Assembly (NCBI GenBank): GCA_002713365.1
Contig: PASR01000017.1
Coordinates: forward strand, 32,628-96,627
Reading direction: 5' to 3'
DNA length: 64,000 bases
Source: Rhodospirillaceae bacterium
GTDB lineage: Bacteria > Pseudomonadota > Alphaproteobacteria > UBA6615
Shown here: piece by piece, positions 10,086-19,938 of the stretch
Layout of the letters: the number at the start of each line of letters is the position of its first letter
Position numbering within the stretch: the stretch's first letter is position 1
Notes under the pieces: model-generated
Seen by the model: the letters and a program-made list of their open reading frames with translations, nothing else
Told to the model about the DNA's origin: nothing
The model's database searches: none
Program-made: the position numbers and the translations under genes

Positions 10086-10928
10086 ATGAAGATAGCAAGC
10101 TACATTCATAATGGTGAAGAAAGCTACGGGGTTATTACCCAAGAGGGAATCGTAGACCTTCGACAACGCATAGGAAAATCTTATCCCAACCTTTTAACAA
10201 TTTTACAAGGCCAAGCAATTGATGAGGTCCGTAATGCATCAGAGGACACAAAGGCCGACTTTCCTACTGAAGTAGTTGAGTTTTTGCCACTCATCCCTGC
10301 ACCAGTCAACGTATTCTGTGCTGGTATAAACTATATGGACCATGTTATTGAAACTGGAAATGAGCCCCCTGAAGTTCCTGTTCTTTTTATGAAAATTCAG
10401 CAATCACTTGTTGGTCACGGAAAACCAATTATAAGACCAAAAGCATCTATACAATTTGACTATGAAGCTGAGCTATGCGTTGTAATTGGACAACGTGGAA
10501 GGAATATTCCAATTAGCGATGCACTTACCTATGTAGCAGGTTATACGTGCCTAATGGATGGCTCAATACGAGACTTTCAGAAAATTGCCGTGGATCAGGG
10601 AAAAAATTTCTATCACTCAAGTTCGGTCGGGCCGTGGATGGTAACACCAGATGAATTACCAGATACATCTGAGATGCATATAGAAGGTCGATTAAATGGC
10701 CAAGTCATGCAACACTCAACGATCGATCAGTTAATTCATAAAGTGGATTATCTGATTTCCTACTATTCACAGATCGCGGAACTTCAACCTGGTGACATGA
10801 TATCAACAGGAACGTGTGGTGGTGTAGGTCATAGACGTAAACCTCCAGTGTATATGAAAGGAGGCGATGTATTTGAAATTGAGATTACTGGAATTGGAAT
10901 ACTAAGTAATCCAGTAATCGACGAATAA
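10086..10928 (+). CDS. Fumarylacetoacetate hydrolase family protein
   Basis: NVFCAGINYMDHVIETGN, FDYEAELCVVIGQRGRNI, GYTCLMDGSIRDFQ, LQPGDMISTGTCGGVG. Confidence 0.9.
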   Translation: MKIASYIHNGEESYGVITQEGIVDLRQRIGKSYPNLLTILQGQAIDEVRNASEDTKADFPTEVVEFLPLIPAPVNVFCAGINYMDHVIETGNEPPEVPVLFMKIQQSLVGHGKPIIRPKASIQFDYEAELCVVIGQRGRNIPISDALTYVAGYTCLMDGSIRDFQKIAVDQGKNFYHSSSVGPWMVTPDELPDTSEMHIEGRLNGQVMQHSTIDQLIHKVDYLISYYSQIAELQPGDMISTGTCGGVGHRRKPPVYMKGGDVFEIEITGIGILSNPVIDE

Positions 10929-10947
10929 ATTTTATATCTTTCTTATT

Positions 10948-11820
10948 TTATGTAATCTGCTCAAACCCAAATAATTCAGCTGGGTTTTCTACAAGAATTT
11001 GGTTACGTGTCTTCTCGTCTGGCACCCAATCCAACAACAGGTCAAGCAGTTTACCATCATCTGGCATCTTCTTAAAATAGTCAGGATGAGGCCAGTCACT
11101 GCCCCATAAAAGTCTTTCAGGAGCACGCTCAACAAGCAATTTTGCCATAGGCAAGACATCACTATACTCGGGCCAACCTTCTTTTGAAAACCGTCCAGGA
11201 CCAGATAATTTTACCCAACAACGGCCTGTATCAAGACAATCGAGGACAACACGAAAACCTGGACTATCACAACCATACTCAGCAGCCTGCCAACCCATAT
11301 GGTCTATAACAAAATTCCCAGGTACAGACTTCATTTTATCACGCCATGAAAGCGCTTCTTCTTCACCGCGAAACCAAAATTGAGGATGCCAGCCAAACTC
11401 ATGCAGACGATCAATTAAAGGCAAGTCAATTTGTGAAGAAAAACGATAAGCAAAACGTACGCCCACAACACCAACCCCAGTTAGGCGTTCAAGCTCTGCA
11501 TCAGAAAGATCAGCAGATGGTATGGCTATAGCTCGAAAACGATCAGGAAAGCGTTCTAAAGCATCTACTAGATGCTCGGTCATATGCCCCTGCATAACTG
11601 ACTGGACAATTACCCCGCGTTCAATACCTAACACATCATGTAAACCAATTAGATCCTCTAAAGTACACTCTTCTAGATCCAATGGACGATTTTCAAGAAG
11701 AGGAAAGCGATCATATGGCCCAAAAATATGAAAATGCGTATCACACGCCCCCGAAGGAATCTTAAACTTAGGTCTAGTAGGGTTTCGCACCGGTGGTGGT
11801 GATTTTTTACGTTCTATCAT
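10948..11820 (-). CDS. Amidohydrolase-family (TIM-barrel) metal-dependent hydrolase
   Basis: GACDTHFHIFGPYDRFP, FVIDHMGW, LLWGSDWPHPDYFKKMPDDG. Confidence 0.88.
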   Translation of the reverse strand: MIERKKSPPPVRNPTRPKFKIPSGACDTHFHIFGPYDRFPLLENRPLDLEECTLEDLIGLHDVLGIERGVIVQSVMQGHMTEHLVDALERFPDRFRAIAIPSADLSDAELERLTGVGVVGVRFAYRFSSQIDLPLIDRLHEFGWHPQFWFRGEEEALSWRDKMKSVPGNFVIDHMGWQAAEYGCDSPGFRVVLDCLDTGRCWVKLSGPGRFSKEGWPEYSDVLPMAKLLVERAPERLLWGSDWPHPDYFKKMPDDGKLLDLLLDWVPDEKTRNQILVENPAELFGFEQIT

Positions 11821-11883
11821 AAAACACCTTTTAACTTTAAAGACTCATTAACTCTTACTTAATTAACTATTCTTATTCTTAAT

Positions 11884-12573
11884 TTATACTTCCATTAAAC
11901 GTTTCATTTTTTTTACTGCACATTCTGGAGCAGTTAAAACTGGTTTTTCAACAATATTAATTATTTTTTGAGCAACTCGTCCCATAGAAAATTGACCTAG
12001 CATTAAACTATCACATTCAGTTACTAAAGAAGCAGATTCAATAACCATTGCGTCTGATGCATCTATATCTCCATCCAAAGCTTTCTGAAAAGCACCATCT
12101 GCTACTTCTGATACAATAGTGCATTCAGCTAAATTGTTATCAGCATATCTATTAATGTCATCTATTAAACAGCTTAAAGAACCTTCTGCCGTGGTAACAA
12201 TGCCAATTCTAGAACCGAAACTAAAAGCTTCCTCAATCATGCCCTCGAATGATGTAAGAACTGGAATATCTAGAGCTTTCCTACCCTCTTCAACCAATGC
12301 ACCAAATACAGAGCCACAAAATATTATGCCATCTACACCAGTATTTTTACTGTACTGAAATAAGTTAGCAATCCTAGTATATGCTTCTTCAGGCAGATTA
12401 GGTTGTACGGTAAAATCAGAGTTAACAAAATCCGCATACAGAGATTCGTCTAGTAAACAGATTGGATCTGCTTCTGGCCATAATTCTGAAAATGCATCCT
12501 TTACTGCAGGGAATGCTAAATTTACCGGAGATAAAACACCTATCCGAGCGTTGGCCACTTTTTCTACCCTCAT
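11884..12573 (-). CDS. Aspartate/glutamate/hydantoin racemase-like protein
   Basis: IFCGSVFGALVEEGRKALDIPVLTSFEGMIEEA, GRVAQKIINIVEKPVLTAPECAVKKMKRL. Confidence 0.65.
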   Translation of the reverse strand: MRVEKVANARIGVLSPVNLAFPAVKDAFSELWPEADPICLLDESLYADFVNSDFTVQPNLPEEAYTRIANLFQYSKNTGVDGIIFCGSVFGALVEEGRKALDIPVLTSFEGMIEEAFSFGSRIGIVTTAEGSLSCLIDDINRYADNNLAECTIVSEVADGAFQKALDGDIDASDAMVIESASLVTECDSLMLGQFSMGRVAQKIINIVEKPVLTAPECAVKKMKRLMEV

Positions 12574-12760
12574 ACATTCGTTATTTAAACTTTTTACCTG
12601 GACCCTAATTTAGTAAAAACAAATAAACGCTTTTTATTTAACAAAATATTTATTAACAGAAAGGACAGATACTTACCCATCAAAAAAATATCAGAAAGTA
12701 AATATACGTTATAAAATCTTAAATTTTCAACAACGCTAATATATTATCAGGAAAGTCTTC

Positions 12761-12976
12761 ATGATTGATACTCTAATAAAGAGAATAAATGAATTAGAAA
12801 TACAGTCTGCACATCACCAACGCATGACAGAAGACCTATCAACTATTATAACTAAACAAGGAATAGATGTTGATAATCTTAATCAAAAACTAAACAACCT
12901 CATTGATCGAGTTAAAACATTTGAGAATAATAACTTAAGCCCAGTTGCTGATGAACAAGTCCCTCCTCATTATTAA
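12761..12976 (+). CDS. slyX: SlyX family protein
   Basis: Short coiled-coil protein IKRINELEIQSAHHQRMTEDLSTIITKQ ending PPHY. Confidence 0.85.
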   Translation: MIDTLIKRINELEIQSAHHQRMTEDLSTIITKQGIDVDNLNQKLNNLIDRVKTFENNNLSPVADEQVPPHY

Positions 12977-12986
12977 AAACTAAAAT

Positions 12987-13262
12987 ATGTTAGAAAAATC
13001 AATAGCTAAACCCTCTTACTTTGTTTACGTAATACGAAACAAAAAGAACGTTCTTTATACTGGCATAGCATTGGATATTACTAAAAGGATAGCTCAACAT
13101 AACACAGGAAAAGGAGCAAAATTCACCAAAGGTCGGGGGCCTTGGGTTTTAATATATTCCAGTGATCCACTACCAGTAGGAGAAGCTCTGCGCTTAGAGG
13201 CAAAGCTTAAACGAGATAGAAAGTTTAAGTTAGCTCTTAAAAATAATAATAACTCTAGTTAA
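12987..13262 (+). CDS. GIY-YIG nuclease family protein (UPF0213-like)
   Basis: FVYVIRNKKNVLYTGIALDITKRIAQHNTGKGAKFTKGRGPWVLIY. Confidence 0.92.
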   Translation: MLEKSIAKPSYFVYVIRNKKNVLYTGIALDITKRIAQHNTGKGAKFTKGRGPWVLIYSSDPLPVGEALRLEAKLKRDRKFKLALKNNNNSS

Positions 13263-13282
13263 ATTTTATTTTAAACGTGAAT

Positions 13283-13603
13283 TCACTGTAAGGGAGAAAA
13301 AGATACGGGCTTTAATATTTTGTTCTCCATCTTTACAATTAGTTCTGAGCTTTTTAATTCAGCTATATATTTTAACCACCCATCATCTTCATACATAGCT
13401 GAACGTCTACGCTCTCGATCTCCTTGATCTTCGTAGCGCCACATATGAACCACTTGACTTAGATCACCTACATCACAAGTAAACATGCCAACGAATCCTT
13501 CCAGATATTTCATCTGATATGGTAGAGCCATTCGCTCCCAAAGATCAAGAAAGTCTCCTGTCCTGGTAGCTTTGGTATAATAAGTCCGATGATCTATAAT
13601 AAT
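13283..13603 (-). CDS. NIPSNAP family protein, apparently with a non-ATG (ATT or GTT) start upstream of the ATG used in the ORF track
   Basis: In-frame extension (I)IIDHRTYYTKATRTGDFLDLWERMALPYQMKYLEGFVGMF completes the fold; AAGGAG (revcomp of 13612-13617) precedes ATT 13603-13601; in-frame TAA just upstream. Confidence 0.7.
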   Translation of the reverse strand: MIIDHRTYYTKATRTGDFLDLWERMALPYQMKYLEGFVGMFTCDVGDLSQVVHMWRYEDQGDRERRRSAMYEDDGWLKYIAELKSSELIVKMENKILKPVSFSPLQ

Positions 13604-13711
13604 AACTTTATCTCCTTAATAAATAAAATGAAAATTCAGTCTTGCTGAATTTATAAATATTTTATCCTTAAAAAAAAGCCAAACAAATAAACTACAAAAA
13701 TTATTTTTATA

Positions 13712-14494
13712 TTACTCACGATATGAAGAATCAATTTGGTCTAATCGTCTTAAAAAACCAGGCCAATCAGCACTTCCTCTTCCGGAGTCATGAGTAATAC
13801 GCTGTTTTTCATAAGTCTCTAATACTTCTTTTGAAGGAAGAAAATATTCTTGACCGGCAGCTTGAAGACGCAACTGCAAATCGCAAGCATCTGCTATATC
13901 ACGCATACGAACAAAGGCATCACGTACTGATTTACCGCATGTCACAACACCGTGATTGCGCATTAATAAAACATTTTTATTACCTAGGTTTTTTGCGATT
14001 CTCTCGCGTTCATCAAGATTTTCCGTTATGCCCTCATAATCATGATAACCAATATCTCCATAGAATCGTATAGCAGTTTGAGAAACGGGCAAAAGGCCAT
14101 CTTTTTGGTTTGCAACAGCTATACAAGAAGCAATATGTGTATGATAACAGCAATTAACATCTGAACGATCTATAAGTAACCCTCCATGCAAAGTAAAACC
14201 AGGGCGGTTGACATGTAGAGATTCATCTACATCTTTTCGTCTCATATCAACCTTTACTAAATTTGAAGCACACACCTCATTATATAATAACTCATGTGCC
14301 TTTATTAGAAAAAAATTTGGGTCATTGGGCACTCTCATAGAAATATGATTGTAGATACTATCAGCCCACCTATATTCATGAGCTAAACGGTATGCAGCTG
14401 CCAAATCAACTCTCGCCTGCCATTCTTCTCTATCAACATTTTTTCTTATTGATGGAACATCACGGAGTTGAAAAACATTTTCTCTCATCGGCAC
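13712..14494 (-). CDS. Class II aldolase/adducin family protein
   Basis: HTHIASCIAVANQKDGLLP, LLMRNHGVVTCGKSVRDAFVRM. Confidence 0.92.
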   Translation of the reverse strand: MPMRENVFQLRDVPSIRKNVDREEWQARVDLAAAYRLAHEYRWADSIYNHISMRVPNDPNFFLIKAHELLYNEVCASNLVKVDMRRKDVDESLHVNRPGFTLHGGLLIDRSDVNCCYHTHIASCIAVANQKDGLLPVSQTAIRFYGDIGYHDYEGITENLDERERIAKNLGNKNVLLMRNHGVVTCGKSVRDAFVRMRDIADACDLQLRLQAAGQEYFLPSKEVLETYEKQRITHDSGRGSADWPGFLRRLDQIDSSYRE

Positions 14495-14564
14495 CCCAAC
14501 ATCTAAAATTCTGAAAAAATGGAAGCTAATAATTCTGGTTTGATTCTAAAACACAAACTTTTTA

Positions 14565-15965
14565 TTAAAGACGCAGTACTTTTCCAGGGTTCATAATATT
14601 CTCAGGGTCTAGTGCTTTTTTAAGAGAACGCATAAGACTAACCGCTTCGTCATGCTCAGCAATTAAAAAATCCATCTTACCAACACCAATACCGTGTTCA
14701 CCTGTACACGTTCCACCCATAGCTAAAGCTCTTTGTATTATTCGATCATTACAATCTTTAGCCCTCTTCATTTCTTCTTCATCATTAATATCTACAAGAA
14801 AAATACTATGAAAATTACCATCTCCAACATGACCAACTATTGGAGATTCAAAACCAGAAGCTAATGTATCTTGTTCCGTAGCCATAATACATTCAGCTAA
14901 ACGTGAAATTGGAACACATACATCTGTTGATATACCTTGTTTACCAGGAAACTGGGCTATGCAGGCGTGGTACGCATCATGGCGTGCTTGCCAAAGTTTA
15001 TTACGTTCTTCTGTAGAACTAGTCCACTGAAATGCAGAACCACCAAAATCATCTATTATAGACCTTACTGCTTGAGTTTGCTCTTCAACACTACTCTCGG
15101 TTCCATGAAACTCGTAAAAAAGCGTTGGTTTAGCCTCGTAATTATCAAGATTAGAGTAGTTTATAGTCCAGCTCATCATAAGAGAATCAAGAAGCTCAAT
15201 ACGAGCAACAGGAATACCGGATTGTATGGTCAATATCACGCTGTCAGCAGCATCTGCCGTAGATGGAAACTGACAAACAGCTGATGCTATTTTCTCAGGA
15301 ATCCCATACAGTTTAAGCTGCACCTCTGTAATCACACCCAGAGTTCCTTCAGAACCAACGAATAATCTCGTCAAATCATAGCCTGCCGAAGATTTTTTAG
15401 CTCTTCCACCTGTTTTAATAATCCTTCCATCTGCTGTTACAACAGTTAGTCCTAAAACATTTTCCCTCATGGTACCATATCTTACTGCATTGGTTCCGCT
15501 GGCCCTTGTAGCGGCCATTCCGCCGATAGACGCATCAGCACCTGGATCAATTGGAAAGAAAAGGCCTGTGTCTCGTAAATACTCATTTACTTCTTTTCGA
15601 GTAACACCAGCTTGCACCCTACAATCCATGTCTTCCGGATTAACCTCTACTACAGAATTCATCTGCATAAGATCAATTGTAATGCCTCCATAGGGAGCCG
15701 TTACATGCCCTTCAAGTGAAGTACCTGTTCCAAATGGAACAATAGGAGTTTTATATTTAGAACAGATTTTTACTATTTCTGAAACTTCTTCTGTACTATG
15801 AGGAAAACAAACCGCATCCGGTGGATAAGGCGCAAAATAATCTTCTCCATGTCCATGATGTTCACGCACTGCAAGAGAAGTGGTTACACGATCACCCAAT
15901 AATCCCATCAGTTCAATAACCACGGGTGTCTCAGTATTATCAAAGTCTGCAATAACTTTTGTCAT
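14565..15965 (-). CDS. FAD-linked oxidase, GlcD/D-lactate dehydrogenase type
   Basis: PFGTGTSLEGHVTAPYGGITIDLMQM, DPGADASIGGMAATRASGTNAVRYGTMRENVLGL, GTCTGEHGIGVGKMDFL. Confidence 0.93.
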   Translation of the reverse strand: MTKVIADFDNTETPVVIELMGLLGDRVTTSLAVREHHGHGEDYFAPYPPDAVCFPHSTEEVSEIVKICSKYKTPIVPFGTGTSLEGHVTAPYGGITIDLMQMNSVVEVNPEDMDCRVQAGVTRKEVNEYLRDTGLFFPIDPGADASIGGMAATRASGTNAVRYGTMRENVLGLTVVTADGRIIKTGGRAKKSSAGYDLTRLFVGSEGTLGVITEVQLKLYGIPEKIASAVCQFPSTADAADSVILTIQSGIPVARIELLDSLMMSWTINYSNLDNYEAKPTLFYEFHGTESSVEEQTQAVRSIIDDFGGSAFQWTSSTEERNKLWQARHDAYHACIAQFPGKQGISTDVCVPISRLAECIMATEQDTLASGFESPIVGHVGDGNFHSIFLVDINDEEEMKRAKDCNDRIIQRALAMGGTCTGEHGIGVGKMDFLIAEHDEAVSLMRSLKKALDPENIMNPGKVLRL

Positions 15966-16039
15966 AAACTTAAGCCTTTTACCCTATAGTCGAATTGTAA
16001 TCATATGTACCTATTAGAAAGTTAAATTATTTTAGATAG

Positions 16040-17086
16040 CTAGCCAAGAGTAGGATCCAAAATTACTTTCCCAAGCCCCCCTCTGTCTGCCACTATTCGA
16101 TGAGCCGTAGCAGCTTCACTAAGAGGCATAACTCTATCTATTAGAGTTTTAAAAGTTCTTTCCCCTGCAAGTTTTAGAGCTTTTTCTAACCCACCAGGCT
16201 GCTCTCTTGGTTCACCAATTATTTGAAGTTGAAAAAGGTAAAGTTTCCACAAGTCTAAAGAGACCTTTCCTCCTGCATGAGCTCCAGCTGTAACCATTTT
16301 AGCACCCCGACCCATACTATTAAAAGCGCCTATGAATAGTTCCGGATCACCGATATTCTCACATACCAGTTTTACTCCCTGTCCCTCAGTGATACGCAAT
16401 ACTTCTTCAGAAAGTTCTTGTTTCCTATAATTAATTGCGTAATCAGCACCTACCTCAAGTGCTGCCTCCACTCTATCATCAGCTCCAGCAGCACCTATAA
16501 CATTTGCCCCATTCATTTTAGCCACTTGGACCGCTGCACTTCCTAAGCCACCAGCCGCACCCATAACTAGCACCCAATCGCCTTCGGTTATATTTCCAAC
16601 GCCTTCCACTTGATTAATTGCCGTAGCTAGATGTCGGCCAATAACAGTTGCATCATGAAAGCCTAAATTATCTGGTATAGGATATACTACCGAGGCAGGT
16701 ATTTTAACGTAGTCTGCATATCCACCCCAAACATTAACACCAAGAAAATCAACTCCACCTACACCGGGCAATTTTATAGCTGCTGGATCATCAGAGGGAA
16801 CAAACAAACTTACATACACTCTTTCACCAATCTGGCGATCTGTAACATTATTCCCCACAGCTTCTATTACTCCTGATGGATCTACTCCCAGTACATGAGG
16901 TAAAGTCGGAGTTCGTGCATACTTATTAGCACGTACCTCTAGATCTAGAGTTCGATTAACAGACACTGCATGAACTTTAACTAAAACATCATTAGGCCCT
17001 ACATTTGGAGTCTCTACTTCCTCATATTTAAGAACTTCTGGACCACCAAACTCATGTATAACCGCCGCCTTCATTATATTCTCCAT
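16040..17086 (-). CDS. Zinc-binding/quinone oxidoreductase-type alcohol dehydrogenase (MDR family)
   Basis: MKAAVIHEFGGPEVLKYEEVETP, VMGAAGGLGSAAVQVAKMNGANVIGAAG; first codons may be ATG at a slightly internal site (MKAAVI). Confidence 0.92.
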   Translation of the reverse strand: MENIMKAAVIHEFGGPEVLKYEEVETPNVGPNDVLVKVHAVSVNRTLDLEVRANKYARTPTLPHVLGVDPSGVIEAVGNNVTDRQIGERVYVSLFVPSDDPAAIKLPGVGGVDFLGVNVWGGYADYVKIPASVVYPIPDNLGFHDATVIGRHLATAINQVEGVGNITEGDWVLVMGAAGGLGSAAVQVAKMNGANVIGAAGADDRVEAALEVGADYAINYRKQELSEEVLRITEGQGVKLVCENIGDPELFIGAFNSMGRGAKMVTAGAHAGGKVSLDLWKLYLFQLQIIGEPREQPGGLEKALKLAGERTFKTLIDRVMPLSEAATAHRIVADRGGLGKVILDPTLG

Positions 17087-17111
17087 TCAGTTATAGTAAT
17101 GTAAAAATAAT

Positions 17112-18887
17112 TTATTTCTCTGGAATAATGGGCAGTAATACATATGAGGGATAATTACTTCCAACGTGAATAGTAACATTATTATCAAAAACTTCAGCAG
17201 GCCTATTATCTGGATCATCGTGGAGAAACGGCCCTACTCCAGTAAAAGTATTCTTCATATTAGATAGTCCAGTATTTGGTTCGCCCGGATAAACATAATC
17301 ACAACCTCTTATAGATAACCCGAACCGATATCCTTCTGGCAATACAATTCCAGTAGCATGTATCTCAATATCTAGTTCATAAACATCGCCTGGGATTAAT
17401 TCTTGTATTTCATCATGAGTATGATAAGGCGCCCATTCTTCTGATTTATCAGGGTCAGTTTTCCTATGCGAGGCCCTCAACCAGCCTGAAGCAACAGGAG
17501 TATGAGGATCAAGTGCACCGCGAAAGGTTACTTCTTTAAAATCTGACTGAAATACCCTTAGTATTACAAATATATCCGCATCCTTAGTATCAGAGGAAAC
17601 AAATAGTTTAGCGGCCATAGGCCCACATATCTCGGTTTCTTTTTCAACAGGACTAGATATAAAGGTTAGACCATCTCCCATAGCACTGTACGTAATATCT
17701 GCTGAGTTTGAGCTAGAACTACCAGAAAGAACTTGTCCCTCAGGTTCAAGATAAAATTTTGTCCAATCGGTTCTAGGCAAGGGCCAATCATCTTCATCAC
17801 GTAAAACAAACTTCTCTCCAGGATGACGAACGTTCAAAGACACACGCGGTTGGCTTTCCCATATGGAGTCTTGACCCTTTAGATATTTATCAAAGAAACG
17901 CCACTGAATATCGTTTCCATAATCCGTATAATATAAGGACCAGTGTTCTAAACCATGAACTTCAAGATACTTTTCATGTGATGCTGAATGCATAAAGCCA
18001 TTAAAATTACCTCTTGGATGTAATGGAGCACCTCCCCAATTACTACAACTAAGTATAGGCACCTCAATCTTTGAAAAATCAATAAAACGTTCAGCAAAAA
18101 ATTCATCATCAAGTGGGTGCGCGCTAAGAGTAGCGTGTAAATCAAACCTATTATCTTTTAATTCCTCATCAGTGAGTGTTACTGGTCCTGCAGCTAATTC
18201 TCCGTTTGCTCGAGACTTATATCCACGGTCTCCATATCCATGCTGTATTTGCATAATTTGCATGTCATACCAATGCTTAGCGAACGTAGAATAAATTCCT
18301 CCATGATAAGCACCCTCTCTGTAGTAATCGGCTGAACCTTCCCAAGGACAAATAGCCGCTAAATGACTTGGTTGTTCAGCAGCTACCATCCATTGATTAA
18401 TGGCGTAATATGAAATGCCGCTTAACCCTACTTTTCCGTTTGACCAACTCTGCACCCCTGCCCATTCTATACATTGGGCAAAGTCTAGTGTTTCTCGTCT
18501 TGCAAAAACCTCAAGATAGCCAGGAGAACGTCCAGCGCCACGAGAATCAACTCTTATAAGAATATAACCCCTTGGTACCCATTTCTCAGGATCAGCAACC
18601 TCCCATGCTTGGTGAATGTTTGTACTACCTAAAGGCACGTCTGGATGATTTTGACACATAAGATCCCAACAAGTTTTATATAATTCCTCAAAATGTAGAT
18701 CTTTTCCGTATGGGCCATACGACATGATAACCGGATATTTTTCGTCATCGTCTGGTCTATAAACATTAGCTCGAAGCACTAATCCGTCATCCATCAAAAT
18801 TGGAACGTCCCAATCAATGCGCATACCTTCACGAACTTCACTTCTAAACATGTTATCAGCGCCAGTTTTTATATCATCCATTTCCAT
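17112..18887 (-). CDS. CocE/NonD family hydrolase
   Basis: YILIRVDSRGAGRSPGYL, WSNGKVGLSGISYYAINQWMVAAEQPSHLAAICPWEG, C-terminal jelly-roll domain. Confidence 0.92.
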   Translation of the reverse strand: MEMDDIKTGADNMFRSEVREGMRIDWDVPILMDDGLVLRANVYRPDDDEKYPVIMSYGPYGKDLHFEELYKTCWDLMCQNHPDVPLGSTNIHQAWEVADPEKWVPRGYILIRVDSRGAGRSPGYLEVFARRETLDFAQCIEWAGVQSWSNGKVGLSGISYYAINQWMVAAEQPSHLAAICPWEGSADYYREGAYHGGIYSTFAKHWYDMQIMQIQHGYGDRGYKSRANGELAAGPVTLTDEELKDNRFDLHATLSAHPLDDEFFAERFIDFSKIEVPILSCSNWGGAPLHPRGNFNGFMHSASHEKYLEVHGLEHWSLYYTDYGNDIQWRFFDKYLKGQDSIWESQPRVSLNVRHPGEKFVLRDEDDWPLPRTDWTKFYLEPEGQVLSGSSSSNSADITYSAMGDGLTFISSPVEKETEICGPMAAKLFVSSDTKDADIFVILRVFQSDFKEVTFRGALDPHTPVASGWLRASHRKTDPDKSEEWAPYHTHDEIQELIPGDVYELDIEIHATGIVLPEGYRFGLSIRGCDYVYPGEPNTGLSNMKNTFTGVGPFLHDDPDNRPAEVFDNNVTIHVGSNYPSYVLLPIIPEK

Positions 18888-19266
18888 CTCCCGTAATTAA
18901 CCTTGATGTTTATGCACACCCTATTAAAAGCTACTCTTATATAGCTGGAAATACTTACTCACGATAGTATATGTAATAATATTAAATCAATCATGCCATA
19001 TTAATCAGCCCTTATATCAGCTAAGTAAATTAAGAGATCTAATCAAAATACTACAAAACATTCTACTAAGAAAATAAACAGACATAACAGCACTAGAAAA
19101 TGTAATACTATCTGGAAGAGTGTATACATAAAGCAATAACTCATGACACTTTTTATTATACAGCACTCATGTACTGAATCTGTTACGGCAGCTAATTTGG
19201 ATGAAGAAAGTGGATTGTGATATGAATAACTTATTAACCTAATATATAACTAATTGGAGAATATAG

Positions 19267-19563
19267 ATGTCAATTAAACACGTGGTACTGGTTGAATGGA
19301 AAGATAATGCCGATGAAGCAACCATTAATGATTTTTTTAATTCAGTATCAGACTTTGTTGGAAAAATTGATGGAGTACAAGAAGTGGAATGGGGCATCAA
19401 TTTTACAGATCGTGCAGGTAATTTCTCCCACGCTGGCATTGTAACAATGGATAATAAAGAAACACTAGAAAAATATGGACCTCATCCACTGCATCAAGCC
19501 GCTCTCAGTATAGCGTCACCAATACTACAGAATATTATGGTAGTAGATTTTGTTCCTAACTAA
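19267..19563 (+). CDS. Dabb (stress-responsive alpha/beta barrel) family protein
   Basis: MSIKHVVLVEWKDNADEATINDF...VDFVPN. Confidence 0.85.
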   Translation: MSIKHVVLVEWKDNADEATINDFFNSVSDFVGKIDGVQEVEWGINFTDRAGNFSHAGIVTMDNKETLEKYGPHPLHQAALSIASPILQNIMVVDFVPN

Positions 19564-19566
19564 GAT

Positions 19567-19914
19567 TTAATCCCAACCAAGCGGTTGAGCAAAACTTAAT
19601 TCGTGGCCATCAGGGTCAACCAGGTGGAAATACCTCTCCCCCCACCTGGCATCACGCGGTGGAAATTCTGGAACTAATCCCAGGGCTAAAACCCGATCAT
19701 GCATTACATCAACATCTTCGACATAAATAATAACCCTTCCCCACCAATTAAGCGGAGCATCGTTAGAAAGATTAACTATGTTCAAAAAGCTCGATCCAAT
19801 CTTAAAACTAGTGAGTTCTGCTTTATTTCCTCCATAAAGCATAAAAAATCCAAGGGACTCATAAAAGTTTATCGACCTCTTCATATTATTAGTGGCTAAT
19901 GTAATAGCACTCAA
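19567..19914 (-). CDS. VOC (glyoxalase/bleomycin resistance) family protein
   Basis: NMKRSINFYESLGFFMLYGG ... GERYFHLVDPDGHELSFAQPLGWD. Confidence 0.9.
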   Translation of the reverse strand: MSAITLATNNMKRSINFYESLGFFMLYGGNKAELTSFKIGSSFLNIVNLSNDAPLNWWGRVIIYVEDVDVMHDRVLALGLVPEFPPRDARWGERYFHLVDPDGHELSFAQPLGWD

Positions 19915-19938
19915 AGATTTTATATTAGAGGAAATTAT

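Noticed and set aside
14937-15284. 115-aa plus-strand ORF inside the FAD-linked oxidase gene, and similar antisense ORFs throughout (e.g. 56954-57313, 57871-58182, 58470-58817, 63137-63511)
   Set aside because: All overlap conserved genes on the opposite strand and show no recognisable domains.
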